From NCBI GenBank assembly GCA_964528095.1, contig CAZGSG010000108.1, forward strand, positions 1-18,057: 18,057 nucleotides of DNA. The letters run 5' to 3'. This DNA is from CAZGSG01 sp964528095. GTDB lineage: Bacteria; Bacteroidota; Bacteroidia; Chitinophagales; Chitinophagaceae. This document shows positions 1 to 6,917 of this stretch, in pieces; positions within the stretch are counted from its first letter, which is position 1; every line of letters starts with the position of its first letter. A model generated the notes under the pieces. It saw only the letters and a program-made list of their open reading frames with translations. It was not told where the DNA came from and did not search any database. Made by a program: the position numbers and the translations under genes.

Positions 1-156
1 AGGAACCGTGTGTAAATCACGGGCTGTTGCGCAACTGTAAGTAACACTAAAGTTGCAGTCACCTATGTTCATTGTCCGCCATACAGGATGAGAAGAACGA
101 CTGCATGTTACAAGCCAGGATACTTGCCTGAAAATTGAGACGAATGCTTTCGCAAC
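1..156 (+). promoter_or_regulatory. Cobalamin (B12) riboswitch, 5' end cut by the window
   Basis: The start of the window carries the conserved cobalamin aptamer core: a GTAAATCACGGGCTG-like stretch near 12-26, GCAACTGTAA at 31-40, and the B12-box-like GCCAGGATACTTGCCTG at 114-130. A small hairpin with arms CGAA/TTCG follows at 141-152. A 7-bp stem TGCAGTC (54-60) with GACTGCA (99-105) fits a peripheral helix. The 5' strand of the closing helices lies outside the window. Placement directly upstream of metE fits the known logic: adenosyl- or methylcobalamin binding shuts off the B12-independent methionine synthase when B12 is available for the MetH route. The aptamer assignment is by motif and context. 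Confidence 0.88.
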
Positions 157-320
157 TTGAAGCAGCAGTCATGGTCATATAGTCAGGCAATAGCATGTCC
201 TCCGCAATACAGTGAGGTCCGACTGCCCGTACTGATATGCCAACTCTACTCATTTCCGAAAGCATACACTTAAACGTAAAGGCATTATTTATTTAATGTT
301 TAACCTAAAAGTTTTTGCGT
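157..320 (+). promoter_or_regulatory. metE leader, probable riboswitch expression platform
   Basis: This 164-nt leader links the aptamer to the metE start. GCAGTC at 165-170 can pair with GACTGC at 221-226, but it is also complementary to GACTGC at 99-104, which belongs to an aptamer-side helix, so the two folds exclude each other. A weak 5-bp stem ATGCC (237-241) with GGCAT (281-285) is followed by TATTTATTT and could act as a terminator. No Shine-Dalgarno sequence is seen ahead of ATG 321. Whether control is at transcription or translation cannot be decided by eye. Confidence 0.4.
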
Positions 321-2657
321 ATGCTAAAAAACAATCTCGGCTACCCACGTATGGGCGCCAATCGTGAACTCAAAAAAGCCTGTGAACAGTACTGGTCAGG
401 CAGGATCAGCCGTTCAGAGCTGTTCCTGGTCGCTAAAAATCTTCGTGAGCAGCATTGGAAAATGCAACATGAAGCAGGCATCGATCTCATTCCATGCAAT
501 GATTTCAGCTTCTATGATCATGTGCTTGACATGTCTCTCTTATTAGGCGTTATTCCAAACAGGTATGCATCGGTGGTAACAGATGTGCAGGATAACGCGG
601 AGATCGATCTCTATTTTGCCATGGCACGTGGTTATCAACGAGACGGTCTTGATATCAAAGCAATGGAAATGACAAAATGGTTCGATACCAACTATCATTA
701 CATTGTTCCTGAATTTACTGAAAACCAGGAATTCAGGATATTCTCCAACAAGATCTTCAGCGATTTTAGTGGTGCAAAGGCAAGCATTGACAAAACCCCA
801 AAGCCGGTATTGATAGGACCTGTATCGTACCTGTTGTTAGGGAAAGAAAAACCATCGGAAACAAAGCAGGGAGATGAGGCGGTCGTCAATTTTAACAGGA
901 TTGATCTGATCAATAAGCTGGTGCCAGTGTATATTGATATACTCACCCGGTTAAAGGAAGATTACAAAGCTGAATGGATCCAGATGGACGAACCATTTCT
1001 TTCAATGGATTTGAATGAGAAAGAAAAACAGGCTTTTCAATATGCCTATGCCGCAATAAAAAAGCATTGCCCGCATATTAAAATACTGGTCAGCACTTAT
1101 TTTGAAGGTTTACAGGATAATATATCGCTGGCAGTCAATCTCCCGGTTTGTGCCTTACACCTTGACCTGGTCAGGGCTCCGCGGCAACTGGAGGAAGTCT
1201 TATCCGTTATACCTGAAAAGCTCACCCTGTCGCTGGGTGTGATCGATGGCCGGAATATCTGGAAAAATGATTTTGTACAATCCTTATCACTCATTGAAAA
1301 AGCAGTTGCAATAGTAGGTAGTGAAAGAGTTATGATTGCTCCTTCCTGTTCATTATTACACACGCCTGTTGACCTTGACCTTGAAACGGCTATTCCCGGT
1401 GAGATCAGGAACTGGATGGCATTTGCCAAACAAAAGTTGAATGAGATACATGAATTGCACGAGATTGCTTCGGGCAATCGCTCATCATTAACAAAAAACC
1501 AGGAGGCTATTGAAAGCCGGCGTCAATCTACGTTAATACATAAACCAGCAGTGATACAAAGAGTGGCTGCTATTACAGATAAAGATGACAGCCGTCAAAG
1601 TCATTTTTCAAAACGACAAAAAATACAACAGGATAATTTCAGGTTGCCCCTGTTTCCTACAACTACCATTGGTTCATTCCCGCAAACAGACGATATCCGG
1701 CAATTGAGAGCAAAATTGAAAAAGACTGAACTCTCACAAGAACAATATGATGATGCTATCGGAAAAGCAACAATTGACGCTATCCGCTGGCAGGAAGAGA
1801 TCGGACTGGATGTATTGGTACATGGGGAATTTGAGCGGAATGATATGGTAGAATATTTTGGTGAACAGCTGGATGGTTTTTTATTTACAAAAAACGGATG
1901 GGTGCAGAGCTACGGCAGCCGTTGTGTAAAGCCACCTGTGATCTATGGTGATGTAAGCAGGCCGGGAAATATGACCGTTAAATGGACCAGGTTTGCACAG
2001 GACCATACACACAAACTGATGAAGGGTATGTTAACAGGGCCCGTAACAATCCTGCAATGGTCTTTTGTAAGAGATGACCAGGCCCGCTCTCTTACAGCCA
2101 ACCAGATTGCTTTTGCCATACGTGATGAGGTGACAGCATTGGAAGCAGCAGGCATCAGGGTCATACAGATAGATGAACCAGCCATTCGCGAAGGTTTACC
2201 GCTTCGTAAAAAAGACTGGGGCAACTACCTTGATTGGGCAGTAAGAGCATTCCGGATCTCGGCCAGTGGGGTAACGGATGAAACACAAATACACACGCAT
2301 ATGTGTTATAGCGAGTTCAATGATATTATTGAGCATATTGCGGCAATGGATGCAGATGTCATTACCATCGAAACAAGCCGTTCTCAAATGGAATTGCTGG
2401 AAGCATTTGCCAACTTCAGCTATCCGAATGAGATCGGTCCCGGCGTATATGATATTCATTCACCCCGTGTACCGAATGTGGAAGAAATGAGCGCGTTGCT
2501 TGAAAAGGCATCAAAACTGCTGCCCGCAAAAAACCTCTGGGTAAATCCAGACTGCGGTTTGAAGACACGTAAATGGCCTGAAACGAAAGCAGCGCTTATC
2601 AATATGGTGGCGGCAGCTAAACAAGCAAGAAAAACAATACCGGCAACTATTGCATAA
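321..2657 (+). CDS. metE: Cobalamin-independent methionine synthase MetE
   Basis: This gene encodes the cytosolic enzyme that transfers a methyl group from 5-methyltetrahydropteroyl-triglutamate to homocysteine, the last step of methionine synthesis. The product is 778 aa from ATG 321, close to the usual 750-780; a TTG two codons upstream (315) is less likely. The N-terminal barrel starts YPRMGANRELK, and the second barrel opens after the linker at LFPTTTIGSFPQT. The zinc and homocysteine ligands are all visible: H660 and C662 in HTHMCYS, E684 in ETSRS and C745 in NPDCGLKTR. An MDEPFLS motif marks the first barrel and IDEPAIREGLPL the second. The upstream riboswitch implies repression by B12. 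A terminator follows 9 bp after the stop, so the gene is probably monocistronic. No damage seen. Confidence 0.97.
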   Translation: MLKNNLGYPRMGANRELKKACEQYWSGRISRSELFLVAKNLREQHWKMQHEAGIDLIPCNDFSFYDHVLDMSLLLGVIPNRYASVVTDVQDNAEIDLYFAMARGYQRDGLDIKAMEMTKWFDTNYHYIVPEFTENQEFRIFSNKIFSDFSGAKASIDKTPKPVLIGPVSYLLLGKEKPSETKQGDEAVVNFNRIDLINKLVPVYIDILTRLKEDYKAEWIQMDEPFLSMDLNEKEKQAFQYAYAAIKKHCPHIKILVSTYFEGLQDNISLAVNLPVCALHLDLVRAPRQLEEVLSVIPEKLTLSLGVIDGRNIWKNDFVQSLSLIEKAVAIVGSERVMIAPSCSLLHTPVDLDLETAIPGEIRNWMAFAKQKLNEIHELHEIASGNRSSLTKNQEAIESRRQSTLIHKPAVIQRVAAITDKDDSRQSHFSKRQKIQQDNFRLPLFPTTTIGSFPQTDDIRQLRAKLKKTELSQEQYDDAIGKATIDAIRWQEEIGLDVLVHGEFERNDMVEYFGEQLDGFLFTKNGWVQSYGSRCVKPPVIYGDVSRPGNMTVKWTRFAQDHTHKLMKGMLTGPVTILQWSFVRDDQARSLTANQIAFAIRDEVTALEAAGIRVIQIDEPAIREGLPLRKKDWGNYLDWAVRAFRISASGVTDETQIHTHMCYSEFNDIIEHIAAMDADVITIETSRSQMELLEAFANFSYPNEIGPGVYDIHSPRVPNVEEMSALLEKASKLLPAKNLWVNPDCGLKTRKWPETKAALINMVAAAKQARKTIPATIA

Positions 2658-2666
2658 ATAAAAAAA

Positions 2667-2693
2667 GGCCGTGCTAATAACTGCACGGTCTTT
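2667..2693 (+). terminator. Intrinsic terminator after metE
   Basis: GGCCGTGC (2667-2674) pairs with GCACGGTC (2683-2690), giving 8 bp with one G-T wobble and an 8-nt loop. It is followed by TTTAATTTT and preceded by an A run, so it could work in either direction. It separates metE from the thioesterase gene. Confidence 0.85.
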
Positions 2694-2719
2694 AATTTTC
2701 ATATACTATAATTTACAGG

Positions 2720-3109
2720 ATGACAATCGAAGAAAAAAAACAGCGCTCCGAAACAAGAATCTTTAAAGCCGTATTTCCAGACGTTACCAACCATTATGAT
2801 ACCCTGTTCGGAGGTACAGCTATGTATATGATGGATGAAGTGGCATTTATCACGGCTACCCGGTTTACCCGTAAGATGGTAGTCACCGTGTCATCTGACA
2901 GGATAGATTTTAAAAAGCCTATTCCCGCAGGTACGATCATTGAACTGGTTGGAAACATCGTACATGTAGGCAACACCAGTTTAAAAGTATTGGTAGAAAT
3001 CTTTATTGAAGAAATGTATTCGGAGAAAAGAGAAAAAGCCATTACCGGCACATTTACTTTTGTAGCTATCGACCAGCATAAAAATCCTGTGCCGGTAATA
3101 AGTTCCTGA
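2720..3109 (+). CDS. Acyl-CoA thioesterase, hotdog fold (YciA/BFIT type)
   Basis: A cytosolic thioesterase of 129 aa, predicted to hydrolyse acyl-CoA to free acid and CoA; substrate chain length cannot be read from the sequence. The family active-site pattern is present: N24 ahead of the FGG turn (30-32) and D39 in MYMMDEVAF, on the long hotdog helix. VVTVSSDRIDFKKPIPAG is the typical second half with the beta sheet, and TGTFTFVAID ends the domain. These proteins work as dimers or hexamers. The start is an ATG 27 bp past the metE terminator. The product is slightly short at the C-terminus, and an open stretch in another frame runs on after its stop (see findings). Confidence 0.88.
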   Translation: MTIEEKKQRSETRIFKAVFPDVTNHYDTLFGGTAMYMMDEVAFITATRFTRKMVVTVSSDRIDFKKPIPAGTIIELVGNIVHVGNTSLKVLVEIFIEEMYSEKREKAITGTFTFVAIDQHKNPVPVISS

Positions 3110-3264
3110 TGCAGCATATACCTGGTGGCCATTGTTGATAGAACAAGATGAAAAATATATCATAGAAGAAATGAAAAAATTGGTGACCGGTAAATTCTAA
3201 ATGAGTGTCTTCACAAGATTGAAGAAATCGGTTAATTTCCCTATTTTGCTGACAAATCAACATT

Positions 3265-3768
3265 ATGGTATCAAAACCAGTACAGGAAGCCCTTAACAAG
3301 CAGGTACAAATGGAGGCAGAGTCTTCACAAGCTTACCTGGCAATGGCATCATGGGCAGAAATACAGCCCGGCCTGGAAGGAGTTTCTAATTTTTTCTTCC
3401 AGCAATCAGATGAGGAAAGAGTGCATATGCTGAAATTGCTTCGGTTCATCAATGAACGGGGAGGATTTGGCATTGTACCCGAGTTATCGCAACCCATGCT
3501 GACATTCCCATCATTAAAAAAATTATTTGAAGAATTCCTGAAACACGAACTAAAAGTAAGTGACAGTATTAACGACCTGGTTCACCTGTCGCTGACGGAA
3601 AAGGATTATGCCACGCATAATTTTTTACAGTGGTATGTAAATGAACAAATAGAAGAAGAGCGCACAGCCCGCACACTGAATGATAAACTGGAGATGATCG
3701 GAGATGATAAAAGTGGCTTATACCTTTTTGACAGGGATATCCTGAATTTCAGAGCAGCGAAGAAATAA
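3265..3768 (+). CDS. ftnA: Non-heme ferritin
   Basis: A 167-aa iron-storage protein that assembles into a 24-mer cage, oxidises Fe(II) at a di-iron centre and stores it as ferric mineral. The ferroxidase ligands of bacterial ferritins are all visible: E17 (MEAES), E51 and H54 (DEERVH), E95 (KHELK) and E127 with E130/E131 in the hallmark WYVNEQIEEE. The length equals the usual FtnA length and there is no bacterioferritin haem-methionine pattern. The gene stands alone: 155 bp from the thioesterase and followed by a long hairpin. A CTATTTTGC stretch at 3240-3248 is one base off the Bacteroidota -7 element and could be its promoter. The start is ATG 3265. Confidence 0.95.
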   Translation: MVSKPVQEALNKQVQMEAESSQAYLAMASWAEIQPGLEGVSNFFFQQSDEERVHMLKLLRFINERGGFGIVPELSQPMLTFPSLKKLFEEFLKHELKVSDSINDLVHLSLTEKDYATHNFLQWYVNEQIEEERTARTLNDKLEMIGDDKSGLYLFDRDILNFRAAKK

Positions 3769-3774
3769 ATAGTA

Positions 3775-3845
3775 AAGGAGTAAAAGAGGATTATCTGTTG
3801 AACTTATAAGGTTTGGCTAAAATAAGATAACGCTCTTTACTCCTT
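3775..3845. terminator. Long imperfect hairpin after ferritin, likely bidirectional terminator
   Basis: AAGGAGTAAAAGAG (3775-3788) pairs with CTCTTTACTCCTT (3833-3845) with one bulged A. After a two-base mismatch, TTATCT (3791-3796) pairs with AGATAA (3825-3830). The total is about 19 bp around a 28-nt loop. On the minus strand the stem is followed by TTTACTATTTATTT; on the plus strand by a weaker TTCTGCCTTTTAATT. A terminator for ferritin and for anything arriving on the minus strand is the simplest reading. A small inverted-repeat element is an alternative. Confidence 0.55.
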
Positions 3846-3943
3846 CTGCCTTTTAATTCCCGGCTCAACACAGTACCAGGAACAAAAGCTGTCAACTTCA
3901 TACCGTAATCCTCTTCGTGTCCCTTCCTAAAATTAGTTGACAT
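3791..3943 (-). CDS. Possible small basic protein, 50 aa (doubtful)
   Basis: From ATG 3943 the minus strand is open for 50 codons, giving a lysine- and arginine-rich peptide that starts MSTNFRKGHEED and ends ILAKPYKFNR. The frame is open further upstream, but there it runs through the 11-bp repeat arrays and looks accidental, so this ATG is preferred. CAATTTTCGC just upstream is a poor match to a -7 element. The stop codon lies inside the arm of the long hairpin at 3775-3845. I do not recognise a family. It may be a real small gene, the end of a decayed gene, or chance. Confidence 0.2.
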   Translation of the reverse strand: MSTNFRKGHEEDYGMKLTAFVPGTVLSRELKGRRSKERYLILAKPYKFNR

Positions 3944-4374
3944 TGCGAAAATTGAAAGCGCGCCCCTTCGTACCTGCTTCATACCTGGCTCATGACTTGT
4001 TCGGGACTTGTTCGCTTCTGCCAGGGTATTTGCGCACAATTCCCGAGCAATTCCCGAACAAGTCCCGAACATGGCTGGACGCAGGTAGTACCCAGGTTTG
4101 GGCTGCATAGATCAAGGGTGTTGATAGTCAACGTATAAGCTGGAATGGAGAATGCGAAATAAACTCCCATGTGTGGGCTTCTTTTTTGCATGCCGGCTTT
4201 TTTCTATTGAATAGAAATGGCAATGCGGTTTCCAGGTCTTTATCGACAAAACACATTCGGTTTTGCTATCTGTGATTTAAACACGGAGGTTGCGCAGCGC
4301 TACATTCAGTCAAACTGCTTTCGAGCTATTTAGCCTATGTGAATTACCGTGGGCTGAATGATTGTAAAAGAAAA
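3846..4374. other. Intergenic region without a confident gene
   Basis: About 530 bp between the ferritin hairpin and the araC-type gene. It contains two facing arrays of 11-bp units around 3971-4098, listed separately. It also has a weak hairpin CCCA/TGGG followed by CTTCTTTTTT near 4167-4186. A distant 7-bp inverted repeat CATTCAG (4303-4309) with CTGAATG (4354-4360) could be part of the 3' end of the AraC transcript. No RNA gene or insertion sequence is recognisable. Confidence 0.5.
3971..4098. repeat. Two facing arrays of 11-bp repeat units
   Basis: The left array is read on the minus strand as four contiguous 11-mers: CGAACAAGTCC (4004-4014), CGAACAAGTCA (3993-4003), TGAGCCAGGTA (3982-3992) and TGAAGCAGGTA (3971-3981). 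The right array is read on the plus strand: CGAGCAATTCC (4044-4054), CGAACAAGTCC (4055-4065), CGAACATGGCT (4066-4076), GGACGCAGGTA (4077-4087) and GTACCCAGGTT (4088-4098). The two arrays are mirror images in unit order. They include a perfect 17-bp inverted repeat, 3998-4014 with 4055-4071, around a 40-nt centre. The unit length is not a multiple of three, so the pattern is not a protein repeat. Confidence 0.75.
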
Positions 4375-5316
4375 TTATCGCAGCAGGAGTTCACAGGGCT
4401 TTAAGCCAGTATGTTTTTTGAAAGCGGTAGAGAAATGTGAAATAGAAGAATATCCCAGCATCATCGATACCTCTGTAACACTGAGCCCCTTTTCATATAA
4501 AAGATATTTCGCGTGTTCCATCCGCTGGCTTTGGTAAAAATCAAAGATGGTAGTACCGAACATCTCTTTAAAGCCTTTTTTGAGATAACACTCATTCATC
4601 GCCACCTTACGGCTCAATTCCTTGATGGTGATCGGCTCACCGATATGCTGGATCAATACCTCCCGGGCTTTGTTGATCTTACCCCGGTCGGCTTCATTGG
4701 CGAGGAACTTACAATTAATAACATCGATCTCTTTTTCACCGACCATACAATCCATGCTGTATAAAAGCAGCATCTGGATCTGGGCATTGATAAAGATATT
4801 TTCCAGGCTATCTGAATAGGTGTGATTGAGCAGAGACTCCAGCACCATCCTCGTTTTACCGCAGAGCGGGAGGATCTTTGTAAAAGAAGACTGTCTTTTA
4901 AATAGCAGCATATCTTCCGTCAGGGTATCTGTGGTATTCCTTGGTTTTACAAACTGTGACAGATGGGCCGGTGAAAATTTAAAGCTCAGCACATCCATTG
5001 TATCCTTTTTATCTACACAATTTTTGGCGAGACCGGCTTTGCACATATTACATTCTGTACTCTTATGATTGCAATACATATTGCCCGAAACACAGAATTT
5101 CAGTTCAAGATAGTTGGCGGAAGGGGTATTTTTTTCATAATGGTAAACCATCATCCCCATATCATCCATATTCCACTGGGATTCACGCCCATATCTTTTT
5201 ACCTCATATTGCACAGAACCAGGGGTTTGCTGCTCCTTTTCCTGTAATAACAGCATCTGTTCCTGCATCAGGGTATGTTTATGCGCCAGGGCCAGTATAT
5301 CAGGGGGAGTATGCAT
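4375..5316 (-). CDS. AraC-family transcriptional regulator with a cysteine cluster
   Basis: A 313-aa DNA-binding regulator. The C-terminal ~100 residues (about 214-313) carry both helix-turn-helix motifs of the AraC/XylS family: ITIKELSRKVAMNECYLKKG and the second, ending in the signature LSVTEVSMMLGYSSISHFST followed by AFKKHTGLKP. The N-terminal ~200 residues are a sensing domain of unknown ligand. It contains five cysteines in a short span, C75, C82, C89, C92 (with C89 as CxxC) and C100, which suggests metal or redox sensing; that role is inferred. The gene diverges from lpxA across 169 bp. A perfect -7 element ends only 7 bp before this ATG, so the mRNA may be nearly leaderless, or translation may start at M17 or M21. 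The target is unknown. Confidence 0.9.
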   Translation of the reverse strand: MHTPPDILALAHKHTLMQEQMLLLQEKEQQTPGSVQYEVKRYGRESQWNMDDMGMMVYHYEKNTPSANYLELKFCVSGNMYCNHKSTECNMCKAGLAKNCVDKKDTMDVLSFKFSPAHLSQFVKPRNTTDTLTEDMLLFKRQSSFTKILPLCGKTRMVLESLLNHTYSDSLENIFINAQIQMLLLYSMDCMVGEKEIDVINCKFLANEADRGKINKAREVLIQHIGEPITIKELSRKVAMNECYLKKGFKEMFGTTIFDFYQSQRMEHAKYLLYEKGLSVTEVSMMLGYSSISHFSTAFKKHTGLKPCELLLR

Positions 5317-5323
5317 ATCGGTT

Positions 5324-5332
5324 GCAAATTTA
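5324..5332 (-). promoter_or_regulatory. -7 element for the AraC gene
   Basis: On the minus strand this reads TAAATTTGC, a full match to the Bacteroidota TAnnTTTG element. It lies 7 bp before the annotated ATG. No clear -33 TTTG is seen at the expected distance, so support is moderate. Confidence 0.45.
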
Positions 5333-5436
5333 CGGCCTGCGGTTCATTTTAGGGAATTCCATTTCCCCCAAATTTCCGGGCGCCTGGGTTTTAACAGTCT
5401 ACAGCCAAAAAAAGTTCTGTATTTAGCTGTAACAGT

Positions 5437-5445
5437 TAACTTTGC
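5437..5445 (+). promoter_or_regulatory. -7 element for lpxA
   Basis: TAACTTTGC matches the Bacteroidota TAnnTTTG consensus exactly and ends 40 bp before the lpxA ATG, leaving a short 5' UTR. The same nine bases occur ahead of the P-type ATPase gene at 17374. The -33 region is not a clear match. Confidence 0.55.
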
Positions 5446-5485
5446 ACGTCCCCGGTAATTGCTGGGGCTTTTTGTAACTACTTAC

Positions 5486-6292
5486 ATGATTCATCCGCAT
5501 ACATACATTCATCCTAATGCAAGACTCGCTACCAATGTAAAAGTGGACCCATTTACGGTCATTCACCAGGACGTAGAGATCGGTGATGGTACCTGGGTTG
5601 GCTCCAATGTTACTATTATGGAAGGCGCCCGCATTGGCAAAAATTGCCGCATTTTTCCGGGAGCAGTGATCGCCGCCATACCTCAGGACCTTAAATTCCA
5701 GGGGGAATATTCTCAGGTAGTGATTGGCGACAATACGACTATCCGTGAGTTCGTAACCATCAACAGGGGTACGGCCGACCGTGACAAAACAATGATCGGG
5801 AAGAATTGCCTGATCATGGCATATTGCCATTTTGCACACGACTGTTTTGTTGGCGATAATTGTATCATGAGCAATAATACCCAGGTAGCAGGCCATGTTA
5901 CTATTGGTGATTGGGCCATCATTGGTGGTATGTGCGCTGTACACCAATTTGTAAAGATCGGCGCGCATTCCTTTATCAGTGGTGGATCGCTGGTGGGCAA
6001 GGATGTGCCTCCGTATATTAAAGCAGGACGTAATCCCCTGAGCTATGCCGGGGTTAATTCAATTGGTTTAAAACGCCGTGGATTCAATGTAGACCGCATC
6101 AACCAGATCCTGGATATTTACCGCGTATTATTTAATAAAGGAATGAACACCAGCCAGGCTGTTGAATATATTGAAGAAGAAATGCCAGCAACAGACGAGC
6201 GGGATGAGATCGTAACTTTTATCCGCGAAAGCGGCCGGGGAATTATCAAAAGATTCACCAAAGGCAATGGCGATGACGATCTCCCTATCTGA
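5486..6292 (+). CDS. lpxA: UDP-N-acetylglucosamine O-acyltransferase LpxA
   Basis: The first enzyme of lipid A synthesis: it moves a 3-hydroxyacyl chain from acyl carrier protein to UDP-GlcNAc in the cytosol, as a trimer. From ATG 5486 the product is 268 aa, close to the E. coli 262; nine further upstream codons are open but lack homology-like sequence. The first ~190 residues show hexapeptide repeats of a left-handed beta helix (VEIGDG, ARIGKN, VVIGDN). The catalytic histidine is H118 in CHFAHDC, with H115 beside it. The LpxA core IIGGMCAVHQFVKIGAH and the C-terminal GLKRRGF are present, followed by a helical tail. lpxA here stands alone behind its own promoter, apart from lpxD/lpxC, and overlaps the next gene by 26 bp. 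Confidence 0.96.
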   Translation: MIHPHTYIHPNARLATNVKVDPFTVIHQDVEIGDGTWVGSNVTIMEGARIGKNCRIFPGAVIAAIPQDLKFQGEYSQVVIGDNTTIREFVTINRGTADRDKTMIGKNCLIMAYCHFAHDCFVGDNCIMSNNTQVAGHVTIGDWAIIGGMCAVHQFVKIGAHSFISGGSLVGKDVPPYIKAGRNPLSYAGVNSIGLKRRGFNVDRINQILDIYRVLFNKGMNTSQAVEYIEEEMPATDERDEIVTFIRESGRGIIKRFTKGNGDDDLPI

Positions 6293-6890
6293 TGCAGGCA
6301 AACGTTTCAACCGTGACTGGATCTTCCGTCACTTCAGTTACACTTTTGAGTCGGGTCAGAGTTATGCGATCACAGGCCCCAATGGTTCGGGCAAAAGCAC
6401 CTTGCTCCAGGCTTTGAGCGGCAGCATGATGCTTAGCGAAGGAAAGCTCGCGTATCAAGGTCCGGCATCCGGTATCTCTGTCGAATCGATCTATCAACAG
6501 GTATCTATCTGCGCTCCCTACCTGGAGGTCGTGGAGGAAATGACATTAAAGGAATTCCTGGATTTCCATCATGGCTTCAAACCATTCTTAAAAGGAATGA
6601 CCACAGCTTCTATTATCGCCGTATTAGGACTTGAAAAAGCAGCCAATAAACAAATCCGTTATTATTCTTCCGGAATGAAACAACGGGTAAAACTGGCGCA
6701 GTGCATTTTTTCAGATACAGCTATCGTATTGCTGGATGAGCCGTGCACCAACCTCGATCTGCCAGGGATTGAATTATATCACCAGCTTATTAATGATCAT
6801 TGCAGGGAGCGATTAGTGGTAGTAAGCAGTAACGATGAGGTGGAATACCGGTTTTGCAGGGAAAAGATCAATATCAGGGATTATGTGTAG
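6267..6890 (+). CDS. ABC-type ATP-binding protein with atypical Q- and H-loops
   Basis: A 207-aa stand-alone ABC ATPase subunit. Walker A is GPNGSGKST (37-45), the signature loop is SSGMKQ (134-139) and Walker B ends LLDEP (155-159) with the following D-loop NLD (162-164). Two normally fixed residues differ. The Q-loop region reads SICAPYLEV (80-88) with no glutamine where one is expected. The switch-loop histidine after Walker B is replaced by N189 in VVVSSNDEVEY. The start overlaps lpxA by 26 bp (an alternative ATG lies at 6273), so the two are probably translationally coupled. No membrane-spanning partner is adjacent. A role linked to envelope or lipid A export is inferred from position only. 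Confidence 0.85.
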   Translation: MAMTISLSDAGKRFNRDWIFRHFSYTFESGQSYAITGPNGSGKSTLLQALSGSMMLSEGKLAYQGPASGISVESIYQQVSICAPYLEVVEEMTLKEFLDFHHGFKPFLKGMTTASIIAVLGLEKAANKQIRYYSSGMKQRVKLAQCIFSDTAIVLLDEPCTNLDLPGIELYHQLINDHCRERLVVVSSNDEVEYRFCREKINIRDYV

Positions 6891-6917
6891 TGCTTTCCCT
6901 ATCTTAAACTCCTTACC

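Noticed and set aside
59..265. 68-aa minus-strand ORF over the riboswitch
   Set aside because: It overlaps a well-supported structured RNA on the opposite strand and has no recognisable protein features.
315..320. TTG start two codons upstream of metE
   Set aside because: ATG 321 gives the expected MetE N-terminus (MLKNNLGYPRMG); the two extra residues add nothing.
1460..1660. Unusual insertion between the two MetE barrels
   Set aside because: The linker resembles that of well-known MetE proteins (ESRRQSTLIHKPAV, then FPTTTIGSFPQT) and total length is normal.
3971..4098. CRISPR array
   Set aside because: Units are 11 bp, contiguous, without spacers and in opposite orientations; no cas gene is near.
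3791..4191. Longer minus-strand ORFs of 105 and 70 aa across 3791-4191
   Set aside because: Their upper parts run through the 11-bp repeats, whose unit is not a multiple of three; the peptides look like accidental translation. Only the last 50 codons are kept, at low confidence.
4303..4360. CATTCAG/CTGAATG inverted repeat as terminator of the AraC gene
   Set aside because: Only 7 bp with a 44-nt loop and no T tract on the minus strand after it.
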